This document shows, piece by piece, positions 35,101 through 42,975 of a stretch of 64,000 nt of DNA. Below the pieces are notes generated by a model. The model saw only the letters and a list, made by a program, of their open reading frames with translations. It was not told the origin of the DNA and did no database searches. The number at the start of each line of letters is the position of its first letter. Position 1 is the first letter of the stretch. The stretch is from Pedobacter sp. JY14-1 (GTDB taxonomy: Bacteria; Bacteroidota; Bacteroidia; Sphingobacteriales; Sphingobacteriaceae). The stretch is taken from NCBI RefSeq assembly GCF_029269825.1, contig NZ_JARJHU010000008.1:682001-746000 (forward strand). Reading direction: 5' to 3'. Position numbers and translations under genes: made by a program.

Positions 35101-35715
35101 ATCGCGCGACACCTTCATATAAAAGAACAATGTGATCAGTACCGCCATACCTGCCGCGATCAGGATCACGATCGGCGTATAGCCTGCCTGCAGGTTGAGT
35201 TCGCCGGTCCTTTCCTCCAGCAGCCGTTTCTCTTCGCCCTGCATAGTCGTGATCAGCGAACGGGCCGCATCCATATACTGCTTTCCTTCCAGTAGTTCCG
35301 CCACCGTAATACTTTCTCCCCGGTCCTTGCCCTGGATCAGCTTTTCCAGGATATTCAGCCTGCTTTCGATCACCTCGTGCAGCCGCTTTACATTTTGCTG
35401 CTGAAAAGGATTGTCTTTTGTGTCAGCCGTTACCCTGTTCAGCAGTTCTACCGCCTGCTCCTTGGCCCCTGAATAAGGCTCCAGGAATACCCGGTCACCG
35501 GTCAGCAGGTACCCGCGCTGTCCCGTCTCTGCGTCTTTAAGCGCAGAAAGAGCCCCGTCCAGATCAGACATGACAGCGTTGCTGTGCGACACCAGGCCTG
35601 CACTGGCGATCAGATTCCTGATGCTCTTGTATGATGCAAAGGAAGAGATGAACAGGATCAGGAGCGAAAGCCCGAGACCTAAGCGCAAATTATTCTTCAA
35701 TGATACTTTTTCCAT
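32131..35715 (-). CDS. CHASE3-GAF hybrid histidine kinase with three receivers
   Basis: A 1194-residue membrane sensor. Order: TM1 (about 10-28), CHASE3 extracellular domain (about 35-175), TM2 (about 178-200), HAMP-like linker, GAF (about 285-425), a Glu/Gln-rich coiled coil (about 430-535), HisKA (FLANMSHELRTPLNSILLL), HATPase_c (NLLSNAIKFTERG, DTGIGIPASKQ, GTGLGLSIS), then three receivers at about 815-930, 935-1050 and 1072-1190 (Asp in ILLDIQLPVKDG, VILDMGIPHKNA, VLMDMMMPEMDG). It is the central kinase of an operon with CheR, CheB and two lone receivers. The CHASE3 and coiled-coil region is a plausible methylation substrate. Confidence 0.93.
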   Translation of the reverse strand: MEKVSLKNNLRLGLGLSLLILFISSFASYKSIRNLIASAGLVSHSNAVMSDLDGALSALKDAETGQRGYLLTGDRVFLEPYSGAKEQAVELLNRVTADTKDNPFQQQNVKRLHEVIESRLNILEKLIQGKDRGESITVAELLEGKQYMDAARSLITTMQGEEKRLLEERTGELNLQAGYTPIVILIAAGMAVLITLFFYMKVSRDLDERMRLQDELTAKKAEMDLRIEAIQRIAGQISNGDYRLRLNDELKDGLGSLALSLNAMAESLQYSFSLLADKEWLQAAIAGLNDKMVGEKTVEELAEDILENLVGHTNSVVAAFYLVGEDMRLHLEGGYALNTERRTLNAGDGISGQVFKSGTPLMITDVPDGEMTISYATGHTKPGYIAAFPVLRHGEVLGVLELGALKAFTPLQQELLKSVSHNIGIALHGAQSRKKLQDLLEETQAQAEELQAQHSELEGLNAELEAQTQKIQTSEEELRVQQEELLQSNQELEERTSLLEEKNQMIEERNREIQIKAEQLEQSTKYKSEFLANMSHELRTPLNSILLLSKLMAENKDLDSEYTEYAEVIQSSGQGLLGLIDEILDLSKIEAGKMKLEFADLNLREVVTDMRSLFDPQAKNKGLELVVDVDDEIRTFNTDKMRLEQILKNLLSNAIKFTERGRVSLTVKRLPEQNLVSFKVTDTGIGIPASKQGLIFEAFQQADGSTRRRFGGTGLGLSISRELAKLLGGEIDLSSKEDIGSEFTLLLPEDRSKIAPQDNTAGERHSAPAQDTEEVSAAERFTVAHIPSDVEDDRDHIGAGDKSILIIEDDTSFAKVLLDFTRKRGYRGIVAVRGDAGIELARRYRPLAILLDIQLPVKDGWQVMEELKSNPETRPIPVHIMSSMEVKKESLLKGAVDFINKPVALEQMKVIFQKLEHALSKYPKKVLIVEENKQHAEALSYFLSNYKINTEVANNVKAGIGALQRRDVDCVILDMGIPHKNAYDTLEAIKKTEGLENLPIIIFTGKNLSKGEESRIKQYADSIVVKTAHSYQRILDEAGLFLHLVEENATEARQRKPVPEKLGGLYEVLKGKTVLIADDDVRNIFSLTKALEQHKMKVLAATDGREALQLLRDNPAVDIVLMDMMMPEMDGYESTREIRKMPAYKHLPVLAVTAKAMMGDREKCIAAGASDYISKPVDIDQLISLLRVWLYNKI

Positions 35716-35733
35716 AAACGCGTTAAAATGACA

Positions 35734-36858
35734 TCAGTCCGTTTCCTCCCCGGTATCTACCGGTATAATAAAATAAAATTCAGAGCCCTCGCCTATGGTG
35801 CTCTTCACGCCGATCTTTCCGCCGTGCCGCCGGATGATCTCAGCAGAAATATACAGCCCGATGCCCAGTCCCTGGAAATGGATCGCAGTTTCCTCCACTC
35901 TGTAAAATTTATCGAAAACCAGCTTCTGCTGCGAAGGTTCTATCCCGATGCCATAATCACGCACACCCAGATAGAGTTCTCCGTCCTTAATATTCAGATT
36001 GATCTGTACTTCCCGGGTTCCCGGCGCATATTTGATCGCATTGGTCAGAAAGTTCAGGATCACCTGTTCGATCCGCATCTCGTCGGCATAAATTTCCTCT
36101 GCGGCCTTACCCTTGCGGACAATACTGAATTCCGGGTTCGACTGCCGGATGATGTCCGTCACATTATCCAGCAGCTGGTCCATTACGAAACGCTTTTTAT
36201 TGAACTTCAGCTTACCGCTCTCTATCTTGGAGATGTCCAGCAGGTCGGCAATCAGCTCGTTCAGTTTTTCCAGCTGGACCTGGGCCTTGCCCAGGTGGTT
36301 CTTTACCTTTTCGAGATCACCCTTCTCTATACTGCGTCCCAGTAGCTGCATATATCCTTTCACGCTCGTGAGCGGCGTCTTCAGCTCATGGCTCGCAATA
36401 CTGATAAACTCATCCTTTTTGCGCTCTGCCTGTTTCCTGAATTCAATTTCTGCCTGCATGGCCTTCTGGATCTCGATCAGCTTGCGGCTCTGTTCATAAA
36501 TACGGTAAAAGGTCTTCACCTTCAGTAACAGTATATCCATATCTACCGGCTTGGTAATGTAATCGATACCACCGGAGGAATAGCCCCTGGTAATGAATTT
36601 CAGCTCTTTGTTCACCGCAGAAAGAAAAATGATCGCTGTTTCCCTGGCCTTACTGTATCCCGAGATCGCCTCAGCCACTTCAAAACCGTCCATACCTGGC
36701 ATCTGTACGTCCAGGATGATCAGTACATATTCATTTTTGAGCACCTTCTTCAGTGCTTCCTCTCCGGAGGCGGCCGTATCTACTTCAAAATGGTGCCGCT
36801 CGAGAACCCGCCGGAGCGAGATCAGGTTCTCTGGCGTATCATCAACGATCAGTATCAT
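35734..36858 (-). CDS. Receiver-histidine kinase
   Basis: A 374-residue soluble protein with a receiver (about 1-120, Asp in LIILDVQMPGMDG, Lys in YITKPVD), a connecting helix, HisKA with normal H-box (ISIASHELKTPLTSVKGYMQLL) and HATPase_c (NFLTNAIKYAPGT, YGIGIEPSQQ, GLGIGLYIS). Such proteins take phosphate from an upstream kinase and pass it on. It is first in the Che-like operon, 18 bases before the hybrid kinase gene. The 98 bases upstream show no convincing promoter. Confidence 0.92.
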   Translation of the reverse strand: MILIVDDTPENLISLRRVLERHHFEVDTAASGEEALKKVLKNEYVLIILDVQMPGMDGFEVAEAISGYSKARETAIIFLSAVNKELKFITRGYSSGGIDYITKPVDMDILLLKVKTFYRIYEQSRKLIEIQKAMQAEIEFRKQAERKKDEFISIASHELKTPLTSVKGYMQLLGRSIEKGDLEKVKNHLGKAQVQLEKLNELIADLLDISKIESGKLKFNKKRFVMDQLLDNVTDIIRQSNPEFSIVRKGKAAEEIYADEMRIEQVILNFLTNAIKYAPGTREVQINLNIKDGELYLGVRDYGIGIEPSQQKLVFDKFYRVEETAIHFQGLGIGLYISAEIIRRHGGKIGVKSTIGEGSEFYFIIPVDTGEETD

Positions 36859-36956
36859 CGTCCCCTGAAGTTTTGTGGTTGTACAGAACTGGTTTTTGCG
36901 GGTATGTTTTTTGTCATCTACTGTTTATTTGGTCTGGTTGAATTGAAAATACTAAA

Positions 36957-37793
36957 CTATAGTTCTGTTGAATTAAATGTGTCGCCCTGTCTGATGTCTC
37001 CGGTTTCAAAACCCTTTCTGAACCAGTAAACCCGCTGTGCCGAAGTTCCGTGCGTAAAGGCATCCGGTACCACCTCGCCTCCGCCCTGTTGCTGCAACTT
37101 ATCATCGCCAATGGCATTTGCAGCCCTCAGCGCCTCCTCGAGGTCTCCTTCGTCCAGCCGGAAATCCTTCAGGTTCTGCGCGTGGTGTGCCCAGAGCCCG
37201 GCCAGAAAATCAGCCTGTAATTCCAGCTTTACGGATAACTTATTGTATTCCCGCTCGCTCAGTTCTCTTCGTGCCCGGTCCATTTTAGCAGATATCCCCA
37301 TAAGGTTCTGCACATGGTGCCCTACTTCATGGGCGATCACATAAGCCTGGGCAAAGTCTCCCGCAGCCCCGAAGCGGTCACGCAGTTCCCCGTAAAAAGA
37401 AAGATCGATATATACCTGGTGGTCGCCCGGACAATAAAAGGGCCCGACTGCCGAACTGGCGGTTCCGCATGCAGAGGCCACGCGGTCGTTAAACAGCACC
37501 ATGACCGGTTGCTCATAGGTCATGTTCATCGCACTGAACTGCCTTTCCCATACCTGATTGGTCGATTCCAGCACTCCGTCCACGAATTTTCCCTCCGCAT
37601 CCTGAGGATCGCCCTTTGCGCCCTCCTGCTGGGTCATATCCTGCACAGGCAACTGGCTCACCAGCCCGGTGAGATCCTTTCCAAACAGTAAACCTAAGAT
37701 AACAATGATGATACCGACACCGCCTCCGATGGCGCCTCCGCTCATCCCCCTCCGGTCGTCAATATTACCACTGCCTTTTCCAAACCATTGCAT
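36957..37793 (-). CDS. YpfJ-family neutral zinc metallopeptidase
   Basis: A 278-residue protein: an N-terminal charged segment with RRGMSGGAIGG, one transmembrane helix (about 25-40, GGVGIIIVILGLLFGKDL), and a periplasmic metalloprotease-like domain containing the conserved CGTASSAVGPFYCPGDHQVY and the zinc motif HEVGHHVQN. The family signature of about 280 residues is complete. Its substrate is unknown. It follows gltX by about 110 bases on the same strand. Confidence 0.9.
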   Translation of the reverse strand: MQWFGKGSGNIDDRRGMSGGAIGGGVGIIIVILGLLFGKDLTGLVSQLPVQDMTQQEGAKGDPQDAEGKFVDGVLESTNQVWERQFSAMNMTYEQPVMVLFNDRVASACGTASSAVGPFYCPGDHQVYIDLSFYGELRDRFGAAGDFAQAYVIAHEVGHHVQNLMGISAKMDRARRELSEREYNKLSVKLELQADFLAGLWAHHAQNLKDFRLDEGDLEEALRAANAIGDDKLQQQGGGEVVPDAFTHGTSAQRVYWFRKGFETGDIRQGDTFNSTEL

Positions 37794-37904
37794 AGAAAAC
37801 AGGATAATGTCATTTGATCACAATTTTGCGTCAATAGTTATACCAAAATGTATAAAAAACCACATTTTATGGCCAAGAAGCCAGAATATATTGGGCGCAA
37901 AGCC

Positions 37905-39416
37905 CTATTCGGAGAACAGGGCTGCCGCAATATCGATGCGCTGTATGGTTTCCTGTCCACCCAGGGCTACGGCGATATCGAACACCGCCGGCCCGAACTT
38001 ACCGCCCACCAGCATGATCCGGAAGGGCAGCATCAACTCCCCCGGCTTCAGGCCTTTCGCCGCGGCCAGTTCTTTGAAGGCTGCTTCCAGGCTTTCAGCA
38101 GTCGCCCCGTCGGCGATCCCCGCTGCAAACTCCTTAAAGAATCCTGCTTTTTCCGCAGACCATTTCGGCTTTACCGCTGCAATATCATATTCCGAAGGCC
38201 GCGCAAAGAAGTAACGCGCCTGGGGCACAAAATCACTCAGCAGGCTGCAGCGGTCCCGCACCAGCTCCACGGCCTTCAGCAGCAGGGCAGCGTCATTTAC
38301 GGCTATACCCGCCTCTTCCAGCACCGGCTTTACCAGCAACGCCAGTGCTCCTGCCTCAGTCCTGCGGAGCCATTCCTGGTTAAACCACTTTGCTTTTTCA
38401 AAATCAAACTTTGCTCCGGCCTTACTAATACGCTCCACCGAAAATCTATCTGCCAGCTCCCCCAAAGAAAACAGCTCCTGGTCTGTGCCGTCGTTCCAGC
38501 CCAGCAGAGCCAGCAGGTTTACAAAAGCTTCAGGCAAAAAACCCAGCTCGCGGAAGCCTTTCGTCAGTTCACCACTCTTAGGGTCGGTCCAGTTTTGCGC
38601 ATAGACCGGGAAGCCGAGCCTGTCTCCATCGCGCTTGCTCAGTTTGCCATTCCCATCTGGCTTCAGGATCAGCGGCAAGTGTACCCACTCCGGCATTTCC
38701 GCCTCCCAACCCAGGTAACGCCAGAGCAGGATGTGGATCGGAGCAGAAGGCAGCCATTCCTCACCCCGGAAAACATGGCTGATCTCCATGGCCCGGTCGT
38801 CGGCCACCACGGCGAGATGATAGGTCGGCATGCCATCGGCCTTCAGCAGGACCTTATCGTCAATTAAGTTCGTATCAAAGCTCACATGTCCCCGGATCAG
38901 GTCGTGAAAGGAGACCGTTTCGTCTTCCGGCATCCGGATGCGCACCACATGCGGAACACCTGAAGCCAGCAAGTCCGAAACTTCATCTGCAGAAAGGGTC
39001 AGCGAATTGCGCATCTGTGCCCGCGTTTTCTGCCCGTAGGTAAAGTTTGGCACTTCCGCCCGCTTTGCCTCCAGCTCCTCTGGTGTATCAAAGGCGTAAT
39101 AGGCATGGCCCGAGGCTACCAGTTGTTCAGCATACTGACGATAGCCCGCCTTCCGCTCACTCTGCCGGTAAGGGCCGTATGCGCCGCCTTTCTCCGGACT
39201 TTCGTCTGGTTCAAGGCCGCACCAATTCAGGCAGGAAAGGATATATTCCTCCGCGCCCGCTACGAAACGGGTCCGGTCAGTATCCTCTATCCGCAGTACA
39301 AAAGTACCGCCATGCTGTTTCGCAAACAGGTAGTTGAACAAGGCTGTACGCACCCCGCCGAGGTGCAATCCGCCAGTCGGGCTGGGGGCAAATCTTACGC
39401 GAACTTTCTTTTCCAT
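37905..39416 (-). CDS. gltX: Glutamyl-tRNA synthetase
   Basis: A class I synthetase of 503 residues with the HIGH-type motif PSPTGGLHLGGVRTALFNYLFA (His18-Leu-Gly-Gly), the zinc-binding-like insertion region, the KLSKRDGD signature loop and an alpha-helical C-terminal anticodon domain. With glnS present, it is probably a discriminating enzyme charging tRNA-Glu only, though this needs the key residues checked. Its -7 box abuts that of the divergent kinase gene and predicts a leader of only about five bases. Confidence 0.96.
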   Translation of the reverse strand: MEKKVRVRFAPSPTGGLHLGGVRTALFNYLFAKQHGGTFVLRIEDTDRTRFVAGAEEYILSCLNWCGLEPDESPEKGGAYGPYRQSERKAGYRQYAEQLVASGHAYYAFDTPEELEAKRAEVPNFTYGQKTRAQMRNSLTLSADEVSDLLASGVPHVVRIRMPEDETVSFHDLIRGHVSFDTNLIDDKVLLKADGMPTYHLAVVADDRAMEISHVFRGEEWLPSAPIHILLWRYLGWEAEMPEWVHLPLILKPDGNGKLSKRDGDRLGFPVYAQNWTDPKSGELTKGFRELGFLPEAFVNLLALLGWNDGTDQELFSLGELADRFSVERISKAGAKFDFEKAKWFNQEWLRRTEAGALALLVKPVLEEAGIAVNDAALLLKAVELVRDRCSLLSDFVPQARYFFARPSEYDIAAVKPKWSAEKAGFFKEFAAGIADGATAESLEAAFKELAAAKGLKPGELMLPFRIMLVGGKFGPAVFDIAVALGGQETIQRIDIAAALFSE

Positions 39417-39426
39417 ATAGCTCCCG

Positions 39427-39442
39427 CAAAGATATATTTTTG
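39427..39442. promoter_or_regulatory. Back-to-back -7 boxes of gltX and the divergent kinase
   Basis: CAAAGATA (39427-39434, TATCTTTG on the minus strand) is immediately followed by TATTTTTG (39435-39442). Both are exact TAnnTTTG boxes facing outward. They serve gltX (ATG 39416) and the kinase (ATG 39462), so only one polymerase could occupy the site at a time. Confidence 0.55.
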
Positions 39443-39461
39443 TAATTTGCCTTCATAATCT

Positions 39462-40679
39462 ATGAATCCTTACGAAAAGAAGCGGCGGTGGAAATTCTTT
39501 CTCCTGGTGTTTGCGATTGTGATCGGCACTGCCTCCGTCTTCTACAGCGATTTCTTCGTGAAAAAGATGGAACGTGAGGAGCAGCTGCAGTTCCAGCTTT
39601 ATGTCAAGGTCACTGAGCAGACCTTCGCGATGTATGACGACGACCGTTATACCGGCCTTATCGACCTCATCCGCACCAATAACAAACTGCCGGTCATCGT
39701 TACCGACGCCAAAGGGGAGATCGTCTCCTACCAGGGCCTGGACTCTACGAAAACCAATTACGACATCCAGAAAAGGCAGAACGTGACCTATGACCCCGGC
39801 TACTTCAGACGCGAGCTACGGAAAATGAAAGAGCAGCGGCGCCCCACGCCGATCACAGGCCTGGACGGTGTGACATTGTACATTTATCACAAAGACTCTT
39901 CTACGCTGACCCAGCTGCGCTACTTCCCCTATATCCAGCTGGGCGTGATCGCCCTGTTTCTCATTACTGCATACGTTGCCTTCAGTTCTGCCCGCAAGGC
40001 CGAACAGGACCAGGTATGGGTAGGCCTCGCCAAGGAGACCGCTCATCAGCTGGGCACCCCCATTTCCTCGCTCATGGCCTGGGTGGAACTCATCAAATCG
40101 CGCTTCAATGCCGAGGAAGACCCCCTGATCTCCGAAATGGAGAATGACATCAAGCGTCTCGAGGTAATCACAGACCGCTTTTCCAAGATCGGATCCAAGC
40201 CGGTTACGGAAGACCATGTCGTTTATACTGTTATTTACAATTTCGTCGAGTACTTCAGGCTCCGCACCTCCGATAAGGTCAGGTTCAGTATTACCGGCGA
40301 CGAGCAGGTGCGTGCCATGATCAATGTTCCGCTTTTTGACTGGGTGATAGAGAACTTATTGAAAAACGCTGCCAATGCCATCGAAAACGAAGGACGCATT
40401 ACCATCAATATCATCGAGAACCTGGCTAAGGAAGAAGTCTTTATCGACGTCAGCGATACCGGCAGCGGCATCTCCCGCAGTAAGTTCGACGCAGTTTTCC
40501 AGCCCGGCTACACGACCCGGAAGCGCGGCTGGGGCCTGGGTCTCTCTCTTACCCGCAGGATCGTAGAAAATTACCATCACGGACAAATCTTTGTGAAGGA
40601 CTCCGAACCCGGCAAAGGCACCACCTTTCGTATCATTTTAAAAAGCAGCATTACCTATGAACCGGCCACAACCGTATGA
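39462..40679 (+). CDS. Membrane sensor histidine kinase
   Basis: A 405-residue kinase with TM1 (about 11-30, FFLLVFAIVIGTASVFYS), an extracytoplasmic domain of about 120 residues (LQFQLYVKVTEQTFAMYDDD onward), TM2 (about 155-172), an H-box KETAHQLGTPISSLMAWVEL with Gln-Leu-Gly-Thr in place of the common Glu-Leu-Arg-Asn, and HATPase_c (NLLKNAANAIE, DTGSGISRSKFD, GWGLGLSLTRRI). This H-box variant recurs in Bacteroidota kinases. No response regulator lies beside it. Its last 23 bases overlap the dinB-family gene. Confidence 0.9.
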   Translation: MNPYEKKRRWKFFLLVFAIVIGTASVFYSDFFVKKMEREEQLQFQLYVKVTEQTFAMYDDDRYTGLIDLIRTNNKLPVIVTDAKGEIVSYQGLDSTKTNYDIQKRQNVTYDPGYFRRELRKMKEQRRPTPITGLDGVTLYIYHKDSSTLTQLRYFPYIQLGVIALFLITAYVAFSSARKAEQDQVWVGLAKETAHQLGTPISSLMAWVELIKSRFNAEEDPLISEMENDIKRLEVITDRFSKIGSKPVTEDHVVYTVIYNFVEYFRLRTSDKVRFSITGDEQVRAMINVPLFDWVIENLLKNAANAIENEGRITINIIENLAKEEVFIDVSDTGSGISRSKFDAVFQPGYTTRKRGWGLGLSLTRRIVENYHHGQIFVKDSEPGKGTTFRIILKSSITYEPATTV

Positions 40680-41160
40680 ATACCCCAAATGGGGCGAACA
40701 GTACATTAAATTAGTCGAAGACGACGTCATTGAAATCCTGGAAAGCCAGGCGAACGAGTTTGCCGACTTTGCGAACAGCCTGGTCGACAAGGCAGATTAT
40801 GCCTATGCGCCCGGCAAGTGGACCATCCGCCAGCTCACAGGGCATATCGTTGACACGGAGCGCATCCTGGTCTATCGCCTCACCTGCTTCGCCCGCGGAG
40901 AACAACAAGCGCTTCCGGGCTTCGATGAAGACGAATACGTGAGCCACGCACACTTTGAAGACAGAAGCCTGCTTAGCCTGTCTCATGAGTTCAGCCTGCT
41001 CCGGAAAGCTAACCTCTACCTTTTCCGCTCACTTACTGAGCAGGAGCTCAACCGCTCAGGCACCGCCTCGGGAAGAGAGATCAGTGTCCGGGCCCTGCTG
41101 TTTGTCATAGCGGGGCATGTCATCCATCACACCAAGATCATTAAAGAGCGCTATCTTTAA
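40657..41160 (+). CDS. DinB-family protein
   Basis: A 167-residue four-helix-bundle protein of the DinB/YfiT superfamily. The three metal-binding histidine positions are visible: TGHIVDTER, in the second helix, and AGHVIHHTKIIKERYL at the C-terminus. Members are metal-dependent thiol transferases or hydrolases, and many are uncharacterised; despite the name they are not DNA polymerase IV. Its start lies inside the kinase coding region, suggesting coupled translation. Confidence 0.85.
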   Translation: MNRPQPYEYPKWGEQYIKLVEDDVIEILESQANEFADFANSLVDKADYAYAPGKWTIRQLTGHIVDTERILVYRLTCFARGEQQALPGFDEDEYVSHAHFEDRSLLSLSHEFSLLRKANLYLFRSLTEQELNRSGTASGREISVRALLFVIAGHVIHHTKIIKERYL

Positions 41161-41181
41161 GATCATCCCATTCGTCAACTG

Positions 41182-41640
41182 TTAAGCCAGCAGGTCCGTC
41201 AGCTGTTCCAGCAGCTGTACCTGTCGCTCATTGATCTTCCGGCGTGCTTCTTCGAGGGAAAACCAGCCAGCGCGGTCAACCTCTGGTATTTCCATATACC
41301 GTCCCGAGCGCGGCGGCCATTCCATCGAAAAAGTATTACTTTTAAGGGCTGCAGGGTCAAAATCTCCTTCCACCGCCCAGCAGAACACCTGTTTACCACC
41401 CTTTTGCAGCACTGGGGTCAACGCGATGAAATCCCCATCCGGCCTTAGCCCGGTCTCCTCCTCAAATTCCCGGATGGCCGTCATTAAAGGCGCTTCACCT
41501 TCCTGATCTGCCTCGCCCTTAGGCACAGACCATACTCCCATGTCTTTGTTCTTAAAGAACGGTCCGCCTGGATGCACCAGCAGGAACTCCGGTTCGGCAG
41601 TCCTTTTACGGTACATCAGTATACCAAAGCTTTTTTTCAT
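41182..41640 (-). CDS. NUDIX hydrolase
   Basis: A 152-residue pyrophosphohydrolase with Nudix-box elements: PKGEADQEGEAPLMTAIREF followed by EEETGL. Between the first Gly and the Glu there are six rather than five residues, so the box is one residue longer than the canonical form. The rest (FGILMYRK, FLLVHPGGPF, VWSVPKGE) matches the COG4119-like NTP pyrophosphohydrolase branch. The substrate is unknown. It is divergent from a small gene and converges on the dinB-family gene. Confidence 0.88.
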   Translation of the reverse strand: MKKSFGILMYRKRTAEPEFLLVHPGGPFFKNKDMGVWSVPKGEADQEGEAPLMTAIREFEEETGLRPDGDFIALTPVLQKGGKQVFCWAVEGDFDPAALKSNTFSMEWPPRSGRYMEIPEVDRAGWFSLEEARRKINERQVQLLEQLTDLLA

Positions 41641-41685
41641 AGCCGCATTTAAACAACTGGTACCGGAATCCTGTTTTCCTTTCGC

Positions 41686-41693
41686 TATCTTTG
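41686..41693 (+). promoter_or_regulatory. -7 box for the 60-residue protein gene
   Basis: TATCTTTG, an exact TAnnTTTG, lies 35 bases before the ATG at 41728, predicting a leader of about 29 bases. Confidence 0.4.
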
Positions 41694-41727
41694 ACTTTAA
41701 CCCGATGAATCCATCAATATAGCCGAA

Positions 41728-41910
41728 ATGATTCGCATTAACCAGGACACCCCCTCAGAAATACTCAACGACATCAAAAAAGGAGATCTCGTTACCGATA
41801 CGTTCAGTAAGACCGGTATCGTTGAGGACATTTCCATTACCGATGACGGCCTTTATAAAATTTACACCTTTCTCCTGGTGACCGGCAGGAGCATTACCCT
41901 GAAGGTATAA
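41728..41910 (+). CDS. Small hypothetical protein (60 residues)
   Basis: A short, acidic, probably all-beta protein (IKKGDLVTDTFSKTGIVEDIS, LYKIYTFLLVTGRSITLKV). No family is recognised; the KGDLV...GIVEDI pattern resembles small SH3-like barrels. A -7 box at a sensible distance and a start free of overlaps support it as a real gene. It lies between the divergent NUDIX gene and a small membrane protein gene. Confidence 0.55.
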   Translation: MIRINQDTPSEILNDIKKGDLVTDTFSKTGIVEDISITDDGLYKIYTFLLVTGRSITLKV

Positions 41911-41961
41911 TCAGGCAACGCACAAATACCATATTTTATAGAGTACAAAAAAAATAATCAA

Positions 41962-41969
41962 TATCTTTG
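41962..41969 (+). promoter_or_regulatory. -7 box for the small membrane protein gene
   Basis: TATCTTTG (TAnnTTTG) lies 19 bases before the ATG at 41988, predicting a leader of about 12 bases. Confidence 0.45.
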
Positions 41970-41987
41970 GGCCAAAGATTTTTAACC

Positions 41988-42170
41988 ATGACAGAACAAG
42001 GAAACAACAATACTTTCGACTGGGTTTATTATGTACTGGGCCTGATTGCGGGCATCGCCACTACACTGGCCATCACCGCTAATTTCTTCTGGGCCATTTT
42101 CGGCGGTATCCTGGGCTTTATTTTCGGTGCGATCTTCCTGAACGGCATCGTTAAGGGCAGGGAATACTAA
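41988..42170 (+). CDS. Small hypothetical membrane protein (60 residues)
   Basis: From the ATG at 41988 it has 60 residues with two closely spaced hydrophobic helices (WVYYVLGLIAGIATTLAIT and FWAIFGGILGFIFGAIFL), rich in glycine. A TTG seven codons upstream is unlikely because it would sit within the promoter. It ends one base before the DUF2911 gene, so the two are co-transcribed. Function unknown. Confidence 0.65.
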   Translation: MTEQGNNNTFDWVYYVLGLIAGIATTLAITANFFWAIFGGILGFIFGAIFLNGIVKGREY

Positions 42171-42171
42171 G

Positions 42172-42726
42172 ATGAAACGATCTGTCCTTATTGCATTCCT
42201 TACCTGTGCGGCCACCATTTTACATGCACAGGACATCAAGTTTCCGGCACTGGACAGTAGCCCTGCAGATATCGTTTACTATCCGCTGAATGTAGCTAAG
42301 GCAAAAGATGCTGCTGTGCCACTGATCAAGGTCGTTTATTCACGTCCTTCCAAAAAGGGCAGGGAAGTCTTTGGCGTACTTGAACAATTCGGGAAGGTAT
42401 GGCGGGCGGGAGCCAATGAAAATACCGAGATCCGCTTCTATAAGACTGCGACGATTGGCGGTAAAAAGATAAAAGCTGGCACCTACAGCCTCTTCGTTAT
42501 TCCCAATAAAGACAAATGGACCATTATTATCAATAAGCAAACCGATAAATGGGGGGCATTTACCTACGATGAGACGAAGGACATCCTGCGTACAGATGTA
42601 GAAGTAAAGGCGCTGGACAAACCAATTGAAGTGATGTCCATAACCTTTACCACCCAGGCTTACGGGGCCAACCTGGTCATCGGCTGGGATAGCTCGATCG
42701 TAGAACTGCCCGTTACGATCAGATAA
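42172..42726 (+). CDS. DUF2911 exported protein
   Basis: A 184-residue protein with a signal peptide (RSVLIAFLTCAATILHA) and the DUF2911 domain: VVYSRPSKKGREVFG, GKVWRAGANENTEIRF, IKAGTYSLFVIPNKDKWTII and KWGAFTYDETKD. These segments are very conserved in Bacteroidota, where the family is exported and of unknown function; one asparagine/glutamate-rich patch (GANENTE) looks like a ligand site. It ends at a strong terminator. Confidence 0.9.
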   Translation: MKRSVLIAFLTCAATILHAQDIKFPALDSSPADIVYYPLNVAKAKDAAVPLIKVVYSRPSKKGREVFGVLEQFGKVWRAGANENTEIRFYKTATIGGKKIKAGTYSLFVIPNKDKWTIIINKQTDKWGAFTYDETKDILRTDVEVKALDKPIEVMSITFTTQAYGANLVIGWDSSIVELPVTIR

Positions 42727-42751
42727 CTACAATATTGCTGGTATAAAAAAC

Positions 42752-42788
42752 AAAAAAGGGCCGAACGATCGTTCGGCCCTTTTTTTTT
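42752..42788. terminator. Terminator after the DUF2911 gene
   Basis: A perfect palindrome GGGCCGAACGATCGTTCGGC with matching C's (42758-42779) is flanked by six A's and nine T's. It is a strong factor-independent terminator. Confidence 0.95.
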
Positions 42789-42853
42789 GCTGTCATTCTG
42801 ACCTTTGTCAGCAAAAAGTCAACAAAGCAACAAAGCAAAAAAAAGCAGCCAAC

Positions 42854-42877
42854 TAATCAATCGATTGATTAATTTTG
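42854..42877 (+). promoter_or_regulatory. TetR operator overlapping the efflux-operon promoter
   Basis: An 18-base perfect palindrome (TAATCAATCGATTGATTA, 42854-42871) overlaps by two bases an exact -7 box, TAATTTTG (42870-42877). A repressor bound there would block the promoter, and the TetR gene starts about 100 bases downstream. The leader before tetR is about 93 bases. Confidence 0.75.
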
Positions 42878-42975
42878 CGCCGTCAAAACATTAATATCCG
42901 GCGTGGGTTAAAGAGGTAATAAGAAAATGGCCTAGCCTGTAAAAACTGCACGGCAGAAAAGCAAAGAAGACAGAC

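Noticed and set aside
37848..38867. A 339-codon open frame antisense to gltX.
   Set aside because: It lies opposite a well-supported gltX gene; its translation is arginine- and glutamine-rich and has no recognisable domain, typical of shadow frames in GC-rich genes.
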